Shown: positions 41,832 to 52,332 of the stretch, piece by piece
Position numbering within the stretch: position 1 is the stretch's first letter
How the letters are laid out: every line of letters begins with the position of its first letter
Source of the DNA: JBBSTY01 sp038235385
GTDB lineage: Bacteria; Actinomycetota; Acidimicrobiia; Acidimicrobiales; Acidimicrobilacustridaceae
Assembly (NCBI GenBank): GCA_038235385.1
Contig: JBBSTY010000001.1
Location: 1 to 64,000 of the forward strand
Reading direction: 5' to 3'
DNA length: 64,000 nucleotides
Made by a program: the position numbers and the translations under genes
Notes under the pieces: generated by a model
What the model was told of the DNA's origin: nothing
Database searches by the model: none
What the model saw: only the letters and a program-made list of their open reading frames with translations

Positions 41832-42578
41832 ATGCTCCCCGAAGATCTCCACGAGTGGGCCTCGTTCGACGTCGATGGCTCGACGTACCTGTTCGACCTC
41901 ACCTTCCTCACCAGCAACTGGACCTGCATCTTCGGCGACGGGTGCCTCGGCGTCCTCACCGCCCCCGCCCCGGAGCTCGTGCTCGGGTGTTGCAGCTACG
42001 GCGCGCACTTCACCGGCAAGCAGGACCGCAAGCGCACCGAGCGGTACGCCGCTCGCCTCGACGACTCCCAGTGGCAGTTCCGGGGCGAGGCGGACGCGCT
42101 CGGCGGCCCCATCCACAAGAACGAGGACGGCGACACCGTGACGCACCTCGTCGACGGCGCCTGCATCTTCCTCAACCGGGTCGGCTTCGAGACCGGCCCC
42201 GGGTGCGCGCTCCACTCCGCGGCCCTGGCCGCCGGCGAGCGGCCGATCGACTGGAAGCCCGAGGTCTGCTGGCAGCTCCCTCTTCGGCTCGACCACCACA
42301 TCGACGACAACGAGCACTGCACCTACACCCTGCGCGAGTGGAAACGTCGCGACTGGGGCGAGGGCGGCGAGGAGTTCCACTGGTGGTGCACCGAGACCGA
42401 TGAGGCCTTCGTCGGCTCGGATCCGGTGTACGAGACCCTGCGCGACGACATCATCGAGCTCGTGGGGATCGAGCCCTACGAGGCGCTGTGCGCCCACCTC
42501 GCGGGACGCGGCACCGAGACCGTCCTCCCCCATCCTGCGGTGCGCCGCGGCCCTCGTCGCGACGATCGTCCCGTCTGA
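41832..42578 (+). CDS. Cysteine-rich protein, unknown function
   Basis: 248 residues with about ten cysteines (WTCIFGDGCLG, LGCCSYGAHF, GPGCALH, EVCWQL, EHCTYT, HWWCTET). The CC pair and the spaced C/H residues recall the metal- or Fe-S-cluster-binding YkgJ/DUF3109 type, but the match is loose. Soluble, no signal peptide, very acidic segments. It precedes the McrB-like AAA gene by 103 bases on the same strand. Confidence 0.6.
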   Translation: MLPEDLHEWASFDVDGSTYLFDLTFLTSNWTCIFGDGCLGVLTAPAPELVLGCCSYGAHFTGKQDRKRTERYAARLDDSQWQFRGEADALGGPIHKNEDGDTVTHLVDGACIFLNRVGFETGPGCALHSAALAAGERPIDWKPEVCWQLPLRLDHHIDDNEHCTYTLREWKRRDWGEGGEEFHWWCTETDEAFVGSDPVYETLRDDIIELVGIEPYEALCAHLAGRGTETVLPHPAVRRGPRRDDRPV

Positions 42579-42681
42579 ACCCGTCGGGGGCGTCCACGCC
42601 CCGGCCGACTGCGCCGCCCGAGGTCCTGGCTGATCGGGGCGAGCAGGTCAAGAGGTGCCCCGAACTGCCGATTGAGGAGCA

Positions 42682-43617
42682 ATGGAAGCGTTCACTGCGG
42701 AGAACCTGGCCAAGGCGGCACTCGACGAGGGCCTGCTGCTGCCCGACTACTGCGTCGACCAGTTGGTCGCGGCGATCGATGCCGGCAAGCACGTGATCCT
42801 CACCGGCCCACCCGGGACGGGGAAGACCACCATGGCCTACCTGGCGGCGGAGGTGGCCCAGCGGGCGATGTTCTGCACCGGGTACCTACCGACCACGGCC
42901 ACCAGCGAGTGGACCACCTTCGAGACGATCGGCGGTCTCCAGCCCACCGCCGACGGGCTCATCTACCGTCCCGGGTTGTTCGTCGATGCCATCGAGCAGG
43001 GCAGGTGGCTCGTCATCGACGAGCTCAACCGATCCAACTTCGATCGTGCGTTCGGTCAGCTCTTCACGGTGCTCGCCGGGCAGGCGGTGGTGCTGCCGTT
43101 CAAGCGCAAGGGCCAGACCAAGCCCATCTCGCTGGTCCCAGCGGGTGAGGAGCCACCCGAGAAGACCGACATGATCCGCGTGCCCGCCAACTGGCGGATC
43201 ATCGCCACCATGAACGTCTTCGACAAGAACCTGCTCTTCGACATGTCCTACGCGCTGATGCGCCGGTTCGCGTTCATCGAGGTCGGGACGCCGCCGCAAT
43301 CGGCCTACGAGCAGCTGCTCGAGGGTCCGGGTGAGATCGTCGCCAAGCTGCTGCCGCTCCGGCGCTTCAGCGACCTCGGCCCGGCCATCTACCTCGACGC
43401 CGCCAAGTACGCCGCACGACGGGCGAAGGACGTCCCGGGCGATTCGCGGCTGCTGTACGAGGTGTTCTACGCCTACTTCCTCCCCCAGTTCGAGGGCATG
43501 GAGGATCGGCGGGCCACCTCGCTGTACCGCGCGGTGGCGCAGCACCTCGACCCACCCGAGCAGGCCGAGGCACAACGGACGATCAGCGAGGTGCTCGGCG
43601 TCGAGCTGGCGGTGTGA
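42682..43617 (+). CDS. AAA+ ATPase of the McrB / MoxR (helix-2-insert) type
   Basis: 311 residues. Walker A GPPGTGKT (42-49), Walker B WLVIDELNRSNFDRAF (Asp113, Glu114), sensor-1 IIATMN (Asn178) and MRRF after it. The sequence ELNR and overall order match McrB-like GTP/ATPases more than chaperone AAA. Strong GAGGAG five bases before ATG. The next gene starts 16 bases after its stop, so they make a two-gene unit. Such ATPases power conformational change of, or translocation for, a partner protein; the partner here is the 345-residue product below. Confidence 0.85.
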   Translation: MEAFTAENLAKAALDEGLLLPDYCVDQLVAAIDAGKHVILTGPPGTGKTTMAYLAAEVAQRAMFCTGYLPTTATSEWTTFETIGGLQPTADGLIYRPGLFVDAIEQGRWLVIDELNRSNFDRAFGQLFTVLAGQAVVLPFKRKGQTKPISLVPAGEEPPEKTDMIRVPANWRIIATMNVFDKNLLFDMSYALMRRFAFIEVGTPPQSAYEQLLEGPGEIVAKLLPLRRFSDLGPAIYLDAAKYAARRAKDVPGDSRLLYEVFYAYFLPQFEGMEDRRATSLYRAVAQHLDPPEQAEAQRTISEVLGVELAV

Positions 43618-43633
43618 CGGTGGGTGACCGGGC

Positions 43634-44671
43634 GTGACCATCCTGAGCATGGTCGACGACGCACCGCCGGTCGTCCCCTACGGCGAAGCCGGTTACGACG
43701 CCTTCCTCGACCTGTGGAGCCGCTTCGTCCGTCCGTTCGACGTGGTCCACACGGTGTCGTGCATCACCGGGCTGTCGATGAGCGTCGTGACCCAGCTCGT
43801 CGGGGTGGCCGTCGCCGGCTCGCCGGAGGCCAACCGGCTCCTCGACGAACTCCCCCACACCATCCGGTCGTTGGCGACCTCGATGACCACCCAGCACGAG
43901 CGGTGCAAGGGCGAGCTCCGGGGCCCGGTGCTGTGGAGCGAGACGATGTCCGCGAGGGCGTCGAGCTTCGGCGACCCGGATCTCTACGTCTGCATGACCC
44001 CGTCGAGGGCCTACGACGTCGACGAGAACCGGGTGCTGGTGGCTGCGTTGGTGGCGGTGCGCGATGCGGCACGGTTCGCCGTGGAGAACACGCCGACGCG
44101 TCATCAGGAGGACGCCACGCTCCGGATGGTGAAGCGCAACGGCAACGACGCTGGACGCTTCGTCGAGCATCCGTCGTTGCAGGCGGTGTCTCGCGAGCGG
44201 CCCAAGGCCCGGGCGCTCAAGCGGACTCGTTCGGGCAAGAAGAAGCGCACCTACGAACCGGCCCTCGACATGTTGCGGCGCGAGGCCAATCCGCTCGGTC
44301 CCGAGGAGGTCCGGGCATGGTGCGACAAGCGCACCCTCCTGCAGCACCGGGTGCTGATGGGGGTCGTCCACCGCCTCGAACGTCGTGGAGCGGACCTGCC
44401 GCCGTTCCGCACGGAGCGGGGGGCGCTCTACTCCGGGCCGGTGCAGTACTACCACGGCCGGTTGCTGGGCGACCGTGAGGCGCTGGCCGGCATCGTGATC
44501 GGTTCCCTGCTGATCGACGTCCCGGATCGAGTCGGCGACCCGAACCGGGCCCGCGCCGAGCTCGCCCTGCAGGCCCGAGCCAACGGTCGACCGACCATGG
44601 TGGTCATGAGCGAGTCCGATCTCGACGTGGCGGTGTCGCGAGCCATCGAGTTGGTGCGGGCCAAGTCCTGA
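43634..44671 (+). CDS. Partner of the McrB-like ATPase (DUF2357-like), unknown function
   Basis: 345 residues. The centre (GPVLWSETMSARASSFGDPDLYVCMTPSRAYDVDENRVLV) resembles the DUF2357 signature 'W..T...R' followed by 'd..ENR', seen in McrBC-associated proteins. N-terminal and central segments look helical; a basic patch (RPKARALKRTRSGKKKRTY) might bind nucleic acid. I cannot see a PD-(D/E)xK nuclease motif, so nuclease activity is not supported. GTG start with GGTGGGTGA upstream. Assignment to DUF2357 is a resemblance seen by eye. Confidence 0.55.
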   Translation: MTILSMVDDAPPVVPYGEAGYDAFLDLWSRFVRPFDVVHTVSCITGLSMSVVTQLVGVAVAGSPEANRLLDELPHTIRSLATSMTTQHERCKGELRGPVLWSETMSARASSFGDPDLYVCMTPSRAYDVDENRVLVAALVAVRDAARFAVENTPTRHQEDATLRMVKRNGNDAGRFVEHPSLQAVSRERPKARALKRTRSGKKKRTYEPALDMLRREANPLGPEEVRAWCDKRTLLQHRVLMGVVHRLERRGADLPPFRTERGALYSGPVQYYHGRLLGDREALAGIVIGSLLIDVPDRVGDPNRARAELALQARANGRPTMVVMSESDLDVAVSRAIELVRAKS

Positions 44672-44708
44672 CCCGCAGACCGGTCGGTGCCCGCCGACGA
44701 CGCGAGGA

Positions 44709-45509
44709 TCAGGGCGTCTGCGGCGGGGCGACCGGCTGACCGTCGTGGCCGGCCTCGTCGGGGCGGACGAACCGTTCGGACTCCTGGACCTGGCGCTCGT
44801 AGGCGTGGTCGATCGTGCGGACGACGTCGTCGAGGTCGTCGGTGAGGTGGAGGAGCCCGAGCTCGGCTGATGTGATCTTGCCCGACCCGACCAGGCGATC
44901 GGCGGCCCAGTCGACGAGGCCGCTCCAGAAGTCACAGCCGACGAGCACGACCGGGAAGTGGCGGATCTTGGCGGTCTGGATGAGGGTCAGCGATTCGAAC
45001 AGCTCGTCGAGCGTTCCGAACCCACCGGGCATGACGACGAACGCTGACGCGTAGCGGACGAACATCACCTTGCGGGCGAAGAAGTGGTCGAACTGCAGCG
45101 AGATGTCGAGGTACGGGTTCAGGTGCTGCTCGAACGGCAGCTCGATGTTGAGCCCGACCGACCGGGCGCCGACGTCTCGAGCCCCCCGGTTGGCCGCTTC
45201 CATGATCCCGGGGCCGCCGCCGGTGATGATGGTGAAGCCCGCTCGGCCCAGCTCGGCCGCGAGCTCGCGGGCGCGGGTGTACTCGGCATCGTCGACGGGC
45301 GTGCGGGCCGATCCGAAGATCGAGACACCCCGGGTGATCCCGGTCATGGCCCGGAATCCCCGCTCGAGCTCGGCGCGGATGGCGTCGAGGCGGACCGGGT
45401 CGTCCTGGGCGAGCTGGCCCGCGACGGGACCCGCCTGATCGAGCAGCTCCTCGTCGAAGCTCCACGGGTGATCGGCCCAGGCCGACCGCAGGGGTTCGAG
45501 CGCGCTCAT
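44709..45509 (-). CDS. LOG family protein (TIGR00730, cytokinin-activating phosphoribohydrolase-like)
   Basis: 266 residues. Rossmann fold with the signature PGGFGTLDELFESLT and the GGGPGIMEAANRG nucleotide segment. LOG proteins remove ribose 5-phosphate from nucleoside monophosphates; many bacterial members are annotated 'lysine decarboxylase' wrongly. N-terminal extension of about 60 residues as in other actinobacterial long LOGs. Convergent with the AAA-partner gene and 12 bases downstream of typA. Confidence 0.88.
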   Translation of the reverse strand: MSALEPLRSAWADHPWSFDEELLDQAGPVAGQLAQDDPVRLDAIRAELERGFRAMTGITRGVSIFGSARTPVDDAEYTRARELAAELGRAGFTIITGGGPGIMEAANRGARDVGARSVGLNIELPFEQHLNPYLDISLQFDHFFARKVMFVRYASAFVVMPGGFGTLDELFESLTLIQTAKIRHFPVVLVGCDFWSGLVDWAADRLVGSGKITSAELGLLHLTDDLDDVVRTIDHAYERQVQESERFVRPDEAGHDGQPVAPPQTP

Positions 45510-45521
45510 CCGCAGCGACCG

Positions 45522-47387
45522 TCAGCGCTTGAAGCGCCGGCGGTCCTGCTCCTTCAGGATCCGTTTGCGGATGCGCATGGAGGTCGGGGTGATCTCGACG
45601 AGCTCGTCCTCGGCGATGAACTCGATGGCGGTCTCGATGGTGAGCTCGCGCGGCGGCGTGAGCTTGATCGCCTCGTCGGCCGAGTGGGTGCGGATGTTGG
45701 TCTTGGCCTTCTCCCGCACGACGTTGATGTTCATGTCGTCTGCCCGGGCGTTCTCGCCCACGACCATGCCCTCGTAGACCTGTTCCCCCGGACCGACGAA
45801 CATCTCGCCCCGTTGCTGGAGGTTGTCGAGGGCGTAGCCGGTGGTGACCCCGGTGCGGTCCGACAACATGGCGCCGCCCTTGCGGGTGGGGAGATCGCCG
45901 ACCCACGGGATCCACCCGGCGTTGTGCTGGTGCATCATGCCGGTGCCCCGCGTGACGGTGAGCAGCTGCGAGCGGAACCCGATCAGACCACGTGACGGCG
46001 CCTCGATGGTGATGATCGTCCTCCCCGTGTCGCCGGGACGCATGTCGACGACCGTTCCCTTCCGAGGAGCGAGCGCCTGGGTCACCGCACCGACGTACTC
46101 GTCCTCGACGTCGATCGCGGCGCGCTCGAGCGGCTCGTGGCGGCGACCGTCGATCTCCCGGACGATCACCTCGGGTCGGCTGAACTGGAGCTCGTAGCCC
46201 TCGCGCCGCATGGTCTCGATCAGCACGGCGAGCTGGAGCTCGCCACGTCCGGCGACCTCGATGACATCGGGTGAGTCCGTCTCGCTGAGGCGGATGGCGA
46301 CGTTGCCCAGCGTCTCGCGCTCGAGCCGCTCGCGGAGGTGGCGGGAGGTGAGGTACTGGCCCTCCTTGCCGGCCATCGGCGAGGTGTTCACCCCGAAGGT
46401 CATCTTGAGCACCGGTTCGTCGACCTCGAGCCGCGGCAAGGCGATCGGGTCGTTCGCGTCGGCGATCGTGTCGCCGATCTCGACATCACCGAAGCCGGCG
46501 ACGACGAAGAGGTCACCGGCGCGGCGCTCGGCGACCTCGTCCCGGCCGATTCCGGCGAAGCCCATGAGCTGGGTGAGCTTGCGCTTCGGCGGGCCGCTCG
46601 GGCCGACGGCGACGTCGTCGCCCTTGCAGATCACCACCTGGTCGCCCTTGCGCAGCGTGCCCTGGACGACCCGCCCGATGGCGAGCCGACCGAGGTAGTC
46701 CGATGCGTCGAGGTTGGTGACGAGCGCCTGCAGCGGCGCATCGGGGTCGCCGACGGGCGCCGGGATGGTGGCCATGATGGCTTCGAACAGCGGACCCAGG
46801 TCGGCGTCGGGTTCCGGCATGCCCACGCCGGCCATCGAGCGACCCTCGCGGGCGATGGCGGAGATCACCGGGAAGTCGATGTGGTGGTCCTCGACGTCGA
46901 GATCCATGAACAGCTGGTAGATCTCGTCGAGCACCTCGTCGGGCCGCGCATCCTTGCGGTCGACCTTGTTGAGCACGACCACCACGGGCAGCTGCGCCGC
47001 GAGCGCCTTGGAGAGCACGTAGCGGGTCTGGGGCAACGGGCCCTCGGCAGCGTCCACCAGGAGCAGCACGCCGTCGACCATCACCAGCGAGCGCTCGACC
47101 TCACCGCCGAAGTCGGCGTGACCCGGCGTGTCGACCAGGTTGACCTTGACCGGCTGGCCATCGGGACCGGGCCAGCTGACCGACGCGGCCTTGGCGAGGA
47201 TGGTGATCCCGCGCTCGCGCTCCTGGTCGCCGGAGTCCATGACCCGGTCGACGAGGTCCTCGCTCTGGTGGGCGTCGAACACGCCGGCGGCGCGGAGCAT
47301 GGTGTCGACCATGGTGGTCTTGCCGTGATCGACGTGGGCGACCAGCGCGATGGTGCGCAAGGCGGGTGAGGCGGGCGATGCGGGCAC
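45522..47387 (-). CDS. typA: GTP-binding translational regulator TypA/BipA
   Basis: 621 residues. EF-G-like GTPase: P-loop AHVDHGKTT, switch I ERERGITI, DTPGH, NKVD, then domains II, III and V and the TypA C-terminal domain. TypA binds the ribosome and supports 50S assembly and growth at low temperature. Start GTG at 47387; TTGGAT five bases upstream is a poor leaderless module. LOG gene follows closely. Confidence 0.95.
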   Translation of the reverse strand: MPASPASPALRTIALVAHVDHGKTTMVDTMLRAAGVFDAHQSEDLVDRVMDSGDQERERGITILAKAASVSWPGPDGQPVKVNLVDTPGHADFGGEVERSLVMVDGVLLLVDAAEGPLPQTRYVLSKALAAQLPVVVVLNKVDRKDARPDEVLDEIYQLFMDLDVEDHHIDFPVISAIAREGRSMAGVGMPEPDADLGPLFEAIMATIPAPVGDPDAPLQALVTNLDASDYLGRLAIGRVVQGTLRKGDQVVICKGDDVAVGPSGPPKRKLTQLMGFAGIGRDEVAERRAGDLFVVAGFGDVEIGDTIADANDPIALPRLEVDEPVLKMTFGVNTSPMAGKEGQYLTSRHLRERLERETLGNVAIRLSETDSPDVIEVAGRGELQLAVLIETMRREGYELQFSRPEVIVREIDGRRHEPLERAAIDVEDEYVGAVTQALAPRKGTVVDMRPGDTGRTIITIEAPSRGLIGFRSQLLTVTRGTGMMHQHNAGWIPWVGDLPTRKGGAMLSDRTGVTTGYALDNLQQRGEMFVGPGEQVYEGMVVGENARADDMNINVVREKAKTNIRTHSADEAIKLTPPRELTIETAIEFIAEDELVEITPTSMRIRKRILKEQDRRRFKR

Positions 47388-47493
47388 GTCAGATCCAATT
47401 GTGAGCGGGCGGCGTCAGACAGCCGCGCGGGTGATGGCGAACAGGGGTGCGCAGGATGTCGCGAAAGTGGGGGCTACGTCGATTCGGCGGCCG

Positions 47494-47682
47494 CTACTTC
47501 GGCCAGACCTCGTCGTCGGACGTCTCCTCGAAGAGGCACCACGACGCATGGTCGTGGCCGGGTGTCGCGCCACACTCCGGGCAGGGTTCGGCGTCTCGGC
47601 GGTCGAGGATCGCGTCGATGTCGTCTGTGCTGCGCTTGAGTGCTCGGGCTTCTTCGAAGCGCCGATGTCGCCCCTTTTTCAC
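47494..47682 (-). CDS. Small Cys/His-containing protein, unknown function
   Basis: 62 residues from GTG at 47682: basic N-terminus (KKGRHRRFEEARALKRST) and a C-terminal zinc-ribbon-like CPECGATPGHDHASWC. The GTG has GGGAG seven bases upstream; a TTG two codons earlier is an alternative. Upstream of typA on the same strand with 106 bases between. No family recognised. Confidence 0.6.
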   Translation of the reverse strand: MKKGRHRRFEEARALKRSTDDIDAILDRRDAEPCPECGATPGHDHASWCLFEETSDDEVWPK

Positions 47683-47853
47683 GGACAAGCTCCCGTCGGA
47701 ACCGAGTGTCGACAGGCGAGTCTACCGCCCCTGCGGCAGCCAGCGACACTCTGCATCGCGTCGGTGCTTCCCCGTCACTTCCATGTCATCCCGGCACACA
47801 TCGCGGCCGGGTCGGCCGGCTCGGCACCGGCGACCTCCGGGAACGGCGGGTTC

Positions 47854-47859
47854 TATGCT
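47854..47859 (+). promoter_or_regulatory. -10 element TATGCT, leaderless start of GH13 gene
   Basis: TATGCT, 7 bases, ATG at 47867. An in-frame ATG at 47855 overlaps the hexamer and is thereby disfavoured. Confidence 0.6.
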
Positions 47860-47866
47860 GCGCCCG

Positions 47867-49420
<1,554 letters not shown>

Positions 49421-49427
49421 CGCGGCC

Positions 49428-50258
49428 GTGGTCGAGCTCTCGGTGTTCGTGCTGATCGCCCTGAGCTTCGTCACCGCGCTCATCGGCACGCTGGGAGGTC
49501 TCGGCGGCGCCATCATCCTCGTTCCCGTCCTCGTCGTCCTCGGGGTCGAACCGATCTACGCGGCGCCGCTCGGGATCCTCTCGGTGGCGGCCGGATCGCT
49601 CGCGGCTGCGCCTCGTCACCTCGACGACGGCGTGGTGCACCATCGCCTGGGCGTGACGCTCGAGATCGCTGCCAGTGCCGGCGCGGTGGGCGGTGCGCTC
49701 CTCGGCGGCGTCGTGTCGGCCACGGCGCTCTCGCTCCTGCTGGCGGCGGTGGCCGTCCTCGCCGCGCTGAGCGGGATCCGCCGACGGGGCATGCGCAACC
49801 TCCCCCGGGCTGAGTTCTCCCTCGAGGAACCCGGTGAGTGGCCGGGCACGCTGTCCGGCGCCTACCGCCTGTCCCCCACCGAGATCGTGCCCTACTCGGC
49901 CGAGCGGGTGCCGATCGGGCTCGTGGCCATGGTGGCATCGGGGGTGATCTCGGGGCTGGCCGGCATCGGCGGCGGCTTCATCAAGACGCCGGCGATGAAC
50001 CAGATCATGACGGTGCCGGTGCGGGTGGCGGCGGCGACGAGCACGTTCACGGTCGGGATAACCGCCGCTGCGAGCCTCCTCGTCTTCAGCGGACAGGGTC
50101 GCATCGACTACCGGGCGGGCGCCGCGGTCATCGTCGGCGGTGTCGTGGGAGGCACGGTCGGCGCCCGGCTCGGCCGCAACCTCCCCCCGGAGCTGACCCG
50201 ACGTCTCCTCACCGCCGTGCTCCTGATCATCGCCGTGATCCTGGTGGTGTCGGCATGA
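49428..50258 (+). CDS. TauE/SafE-family membrane transporter
   Basis: 276 residues with about eight membrane segments. The repeats VTALIGTLGGLGGAIILVPVLVVL and ISGLAGIGGGFIKTPAM are the TauE/SafE signature halves. The family exports sulfite, sulfonates or organic anions. The start GTG is taken just after the GH13 stop; no good Shine-Dalgarno, so an upstream ATG overlapping the GH13 gene (49356) is possible. Coupled by a four-base overlap to the DUF1634-like gene. Confidence 0.85.
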   Translation: MVELSVFVLIALSFVTALIGTLGGLGGAIILVPVLVVLGVEPIYAAPLGILSVAAGSLAAAPRHLDDGVVHHRLGVTLEIAASAGAVGGALLGGVVSATALSLLLAAVAVLAALSGIRRRGMRNLPRAEFSLEEPGEWPGTLSGAYRLSPTEIVPYSAERVPIGLVAMVASGVISGLAGIGGGFIKTPAMNQIMTVPVRVAAATSTFTVGITAAASLLVFSGQGRIDYRAGAAVIVGGVVGGTVGARLGRNLPPELTRRLLTAVLLIIAVILVVSA

Positions 50259-50746
50259 CCGGCGCCGACGCAGGGGCCGACGGACCCGCGGATCCCGACG
50301 ATGGCTCGTGGACGACGACGCATCGCGACGAGATGTCCGAGATCGAGGCCGAGGCCGATGCCCAGCGCAGCGATCTCGACCAGCTCGCCGGCCTCGGTCC
50401 GAAGGGCGATCCCGATCGCCGCCGGGCGAACGCCGGAACGGTCCGCCCCGGCGACATCGTCTCCGCCGGGCCCGCACCGAACCACCGCATCGGACGGCAG
50501 CGGTTCCTCGTGGTCTACCTGCGCGTCGCACTCGTGCTCGCGTTCCTCGTCGGTGTCGTCGAGCTCGTCATCCCCGACGAGCACCGTGATCGCGCCGGGA
50601 TGGTGATGGTCATCGTCTTCGTGGTCGCCCCGGCCGGGCGGGTGCTGTGGCTGATGGTGCGCTGGCTGCGCCTCGGTGACTGGCGCTTCGCCCTCATCGG
50701 CCTCACCCTGTTGGCGGTGGTGTGCACCGGCCTGATCGTCAAGTGA
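50255..50746 (+). CDS. DUF1634-like membrane protein
   Basis: 163 residues. A soluble acidic N-terminus of about 75 residues, then three membrane helices (VYLRVALVLAFLVGVVELV, MVMVIVFVVAPAGRVLWL, RFALIGLTLLAVVCTGLIV). The C-terminal part resembles DUF1634, a family commonly next to TauE/SafE transporters, and the overlap (ATGA) with the preceding TauE gene agrees. Probably an accessory subunit. Confidence 0.7.
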   Translation: MTGADAGADGPADPDDGSWTTTHRDEMSEIEAEADAQRSDLDQLAGLGPKGDPDRRRANAGTVRPGDIVSAGPAPNHRIGRQRFLVVYLRVALVLAFLVGVVELVIPDEHRDRAGMVMVIVFVVAPAGRVLWLMVRWLRLGDWRFALIGLTLLAVVCTGLIVK

Positions 50747-50749
50747 CGC

Positions 50750-51961
50750 TCAGGGGTCCAGCGGGCGTCGGCTGCGCTCCTCGAGCACGAGCTTGCCCTC
50801 GCCCGCGAAGGCGAGCGCGGCCTCACCGGACACCAGCTTGCGGACCGGTTCGCCCACGATGTCCGCACGCCAGCCGACTGCCAGCCGTGCCTGCTCGTCC
50901 CCTCGCAGGAGCGCCTCGAGGTCGGCGCGCGTGGCCAACAGCGCGGTGTCGATCTCGAGGTCCCGCGCGAGCTGGCTGATCCAGGCGGACACGAGCGTGA
51001 CGGCCGGCCGGAGGGCACGGTCGACCTCGGGTGGCGACGGCTCGTCGGCGCGCGGGGCAGCCTGGAGCTTCGCTCCCGCGATCACCTCGAGCAGCTGCTC
51101 CGCCAGGTCGCCCTTGAGGTGACGCTCGTCGAGACCGCGGATGTCCTTGAGCTGGCGGACCGATGTCGGTGGTCGCTGGGCGACACCGACGATGGCCATG
51201 TCGGACAGGACGAAGCGGACGGGGAGGTCCAGGTGCATCGCTCGACGTTCGCGCCACGCCGCCACCGCTCGGGCGATGGTACGGGCCGAACCCCGGAGGC
51301 TGCGCACCTCCTTGATGCGTCGCCACGCCTCATCGGGGTCGCGTGCGCCGCGCTGACGGGTGCGGACCTGCTCGCACTCGTCGATGACCCATTGCCAGCG
51401 ACCCCGGGCCTCGAGGTCGGTACGAAGGTGGTCGGCCACCTCGAGCAGGTGGGCCACGTCGGAGGCGGCGTACTCGAGCTGGCTCGGTTCGAGGGGGCGT
51501 CGGAGCCAGTCGGTGAGCCGGTCGGCCTTGGGGAGGCGCAGCCCGAGCTCGCGCTCGTGCAGCGACGCGAGCGACGGGGTGGCCACACCCAGGAAGCCGG
51601 CCGCCACCTGCGTGTCGAGCAGCCGGTTCGGTATGGTTCCGCAGGCGAGGTCGAGCACCTCGAGGTCCTGATCCGAGGCGTGCAGCACGGCGAGCGCGGG
51701 ACCGTCGAGGATCTCGGCGAACGGGGCCAGGTCCACCGCGAGGGGGTCGACCATCGCCAGGCCGCCGTCCCATGCGAGTTGCACCAGCGCGACCTTCGGG
51801 TAGTACGTGCGTTCCCGGTGGAACTCGGTGTCGAGCGCGTAGGTGGGCTGGTCGCGCATGGCATCGATCACCGCCGCGAACGCGGTGTCGGTGGTGACGA
51901 GGCGGGGATCGGCGTCGGCCGAGGGATCGCCCGGCCCGCCCGACGATGCCTGGCGCTTCAG
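50750..51961 (-). CDS. rnd: Ribonuclease D, probably from a CTG start
   Basis: 403 residues if started at CTG 51961. DEDDy exonuclease domain: LVTTDTAFAAVI, YALDTEFHRERTYYPKVALVQL (DxE), LLDTQVAAG (D) and LEYAASDVAHLLEV (YxxxD), then two HRDC domains. It trims tRNA and other RNA 3' ends. The first ATG/GTG/TTG in frame is GTG 51871, but starting there deletes LVTTDTAFAAV, which is conserved (E. coli RNase D begins MITTDDAL...). Upstream of it the frame is open to a TGA at 51968-51970 with only one candidate: CTG at 51961, which overlaps the rhodanese stop (CTGA) and has GGTGAG five bases upstream. Start codon is therefore inferred; domain calls are firm. Confidence 0.9.
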   Translation of the reverse strand: MKRQASSGGPGDPSADADPRLVTTDTAFAAVIDAMRDQPTYALDTEFHRERTYYPKVALVQLAWDGGLAMVDPLAVDLAPFAEILDGPALAVLHASDQDLEVLDLACGTIPNRLLDTQVAAGFLGVATPSLASLHERELGLRLPKADRLTDWLRRPLEPSQLEYAASDVAHLLEVADHLRTDLEARGRWQWVIDECEQVRTRQRGARDPDEAWRRIKEVRSLRGSARTIARAVAAWRERRAMHLDLPVRFVLSDMAIVGVAQRPPTSVRQLKDIRGLDERHLKGDLAEQLLEVIAGAKLQAAPRADEPSPPEVDRALRPAVTLVSAWISQLARDLEIDTALLATRADLEALLRGDEQARLAVGWRADIVGEPVRKLVSGEAALAFAGEGKLVLEERSRRPLDP

Positions 51962-52278
51962 GGGTTCTCACCACCGTTGACGGCGTGCCCGGCATCGATC
52001 CACGCGACGGTGCCGCCGGCGACGTTGGTGGCGTCGATGCCGAGGCCGATCAGGTGCTCGGATGCCGTTCGGCTCCGCCCTCCGAGCGCGCACACCACAT
52101 AGACGGGACCCTCGGTCGGGATCTCGTCGACGCGGTCGGCGAGCTCGCCCAGCGGGACGAGCCTCGCGCCGGGGACGTGCGCCTCGGCGTACTCGTCGGG
52201 GTTGCGGACATCGACCACGACCGAACCCTCGGCCACGAGACGGGCCAGCTCCTCGACATCGATCTCGGGCACGTCCAC
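51958..52278 (-). CDS. Rhodanese-like domain protein
   Basis: 106 residues, one rhodanese domain: VVVDVRNPDEYAEAHVPGARLVPLGEL and the active-site loop YVVCALGGRSRTA with catalytic Cys in the CALGGRS loop. Sulfur transfer between donors and thiol acceptors is typical. GTG start has AGGAG upstream. Lies between mobA and rnd in a minus-strand operon, so a role in molybdenum-cofactor sulfur supply is conceivable but not shown. Confidence 0.9.
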   Translation of the reverse strand: MDVPEIDVEELARLVAEGSVVVDVRNPDEYAEAHVPGARLVPLGELADRVDEIPTEGPVYVVCALGGRSRTASEHLIGLGIDATNVAGGTVAWIDAGHAVNGGENP

Positions 52279-52332
52279 GATGCTCGGCTCCTGACCTCGG
52301 ATCGGAACCTCCGATGCGGGTTGGTGGCGATG

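Noticed and set aside
42682..44671. A genuine McrBC restriction system.
   Set aside because: No McrC nuclease or PD-(D/E)xK motif seen, and no methyltransferase or mobile-element genes; kept only as a candidate two-gene unit.
47397..47408. 12-base match to the E. coli lac operator core (AATTGTGAGCGG) before typA.
   Set aside because: The other half of the operator is missing and no LacI-type gene is present; coincidence is likely.
51871..51961. RNase D frameshift or truncation.
   Set aside because: The upstream frame is open and encodes the conserved N-terminus without any indel, so an unusual start codon explains it better.
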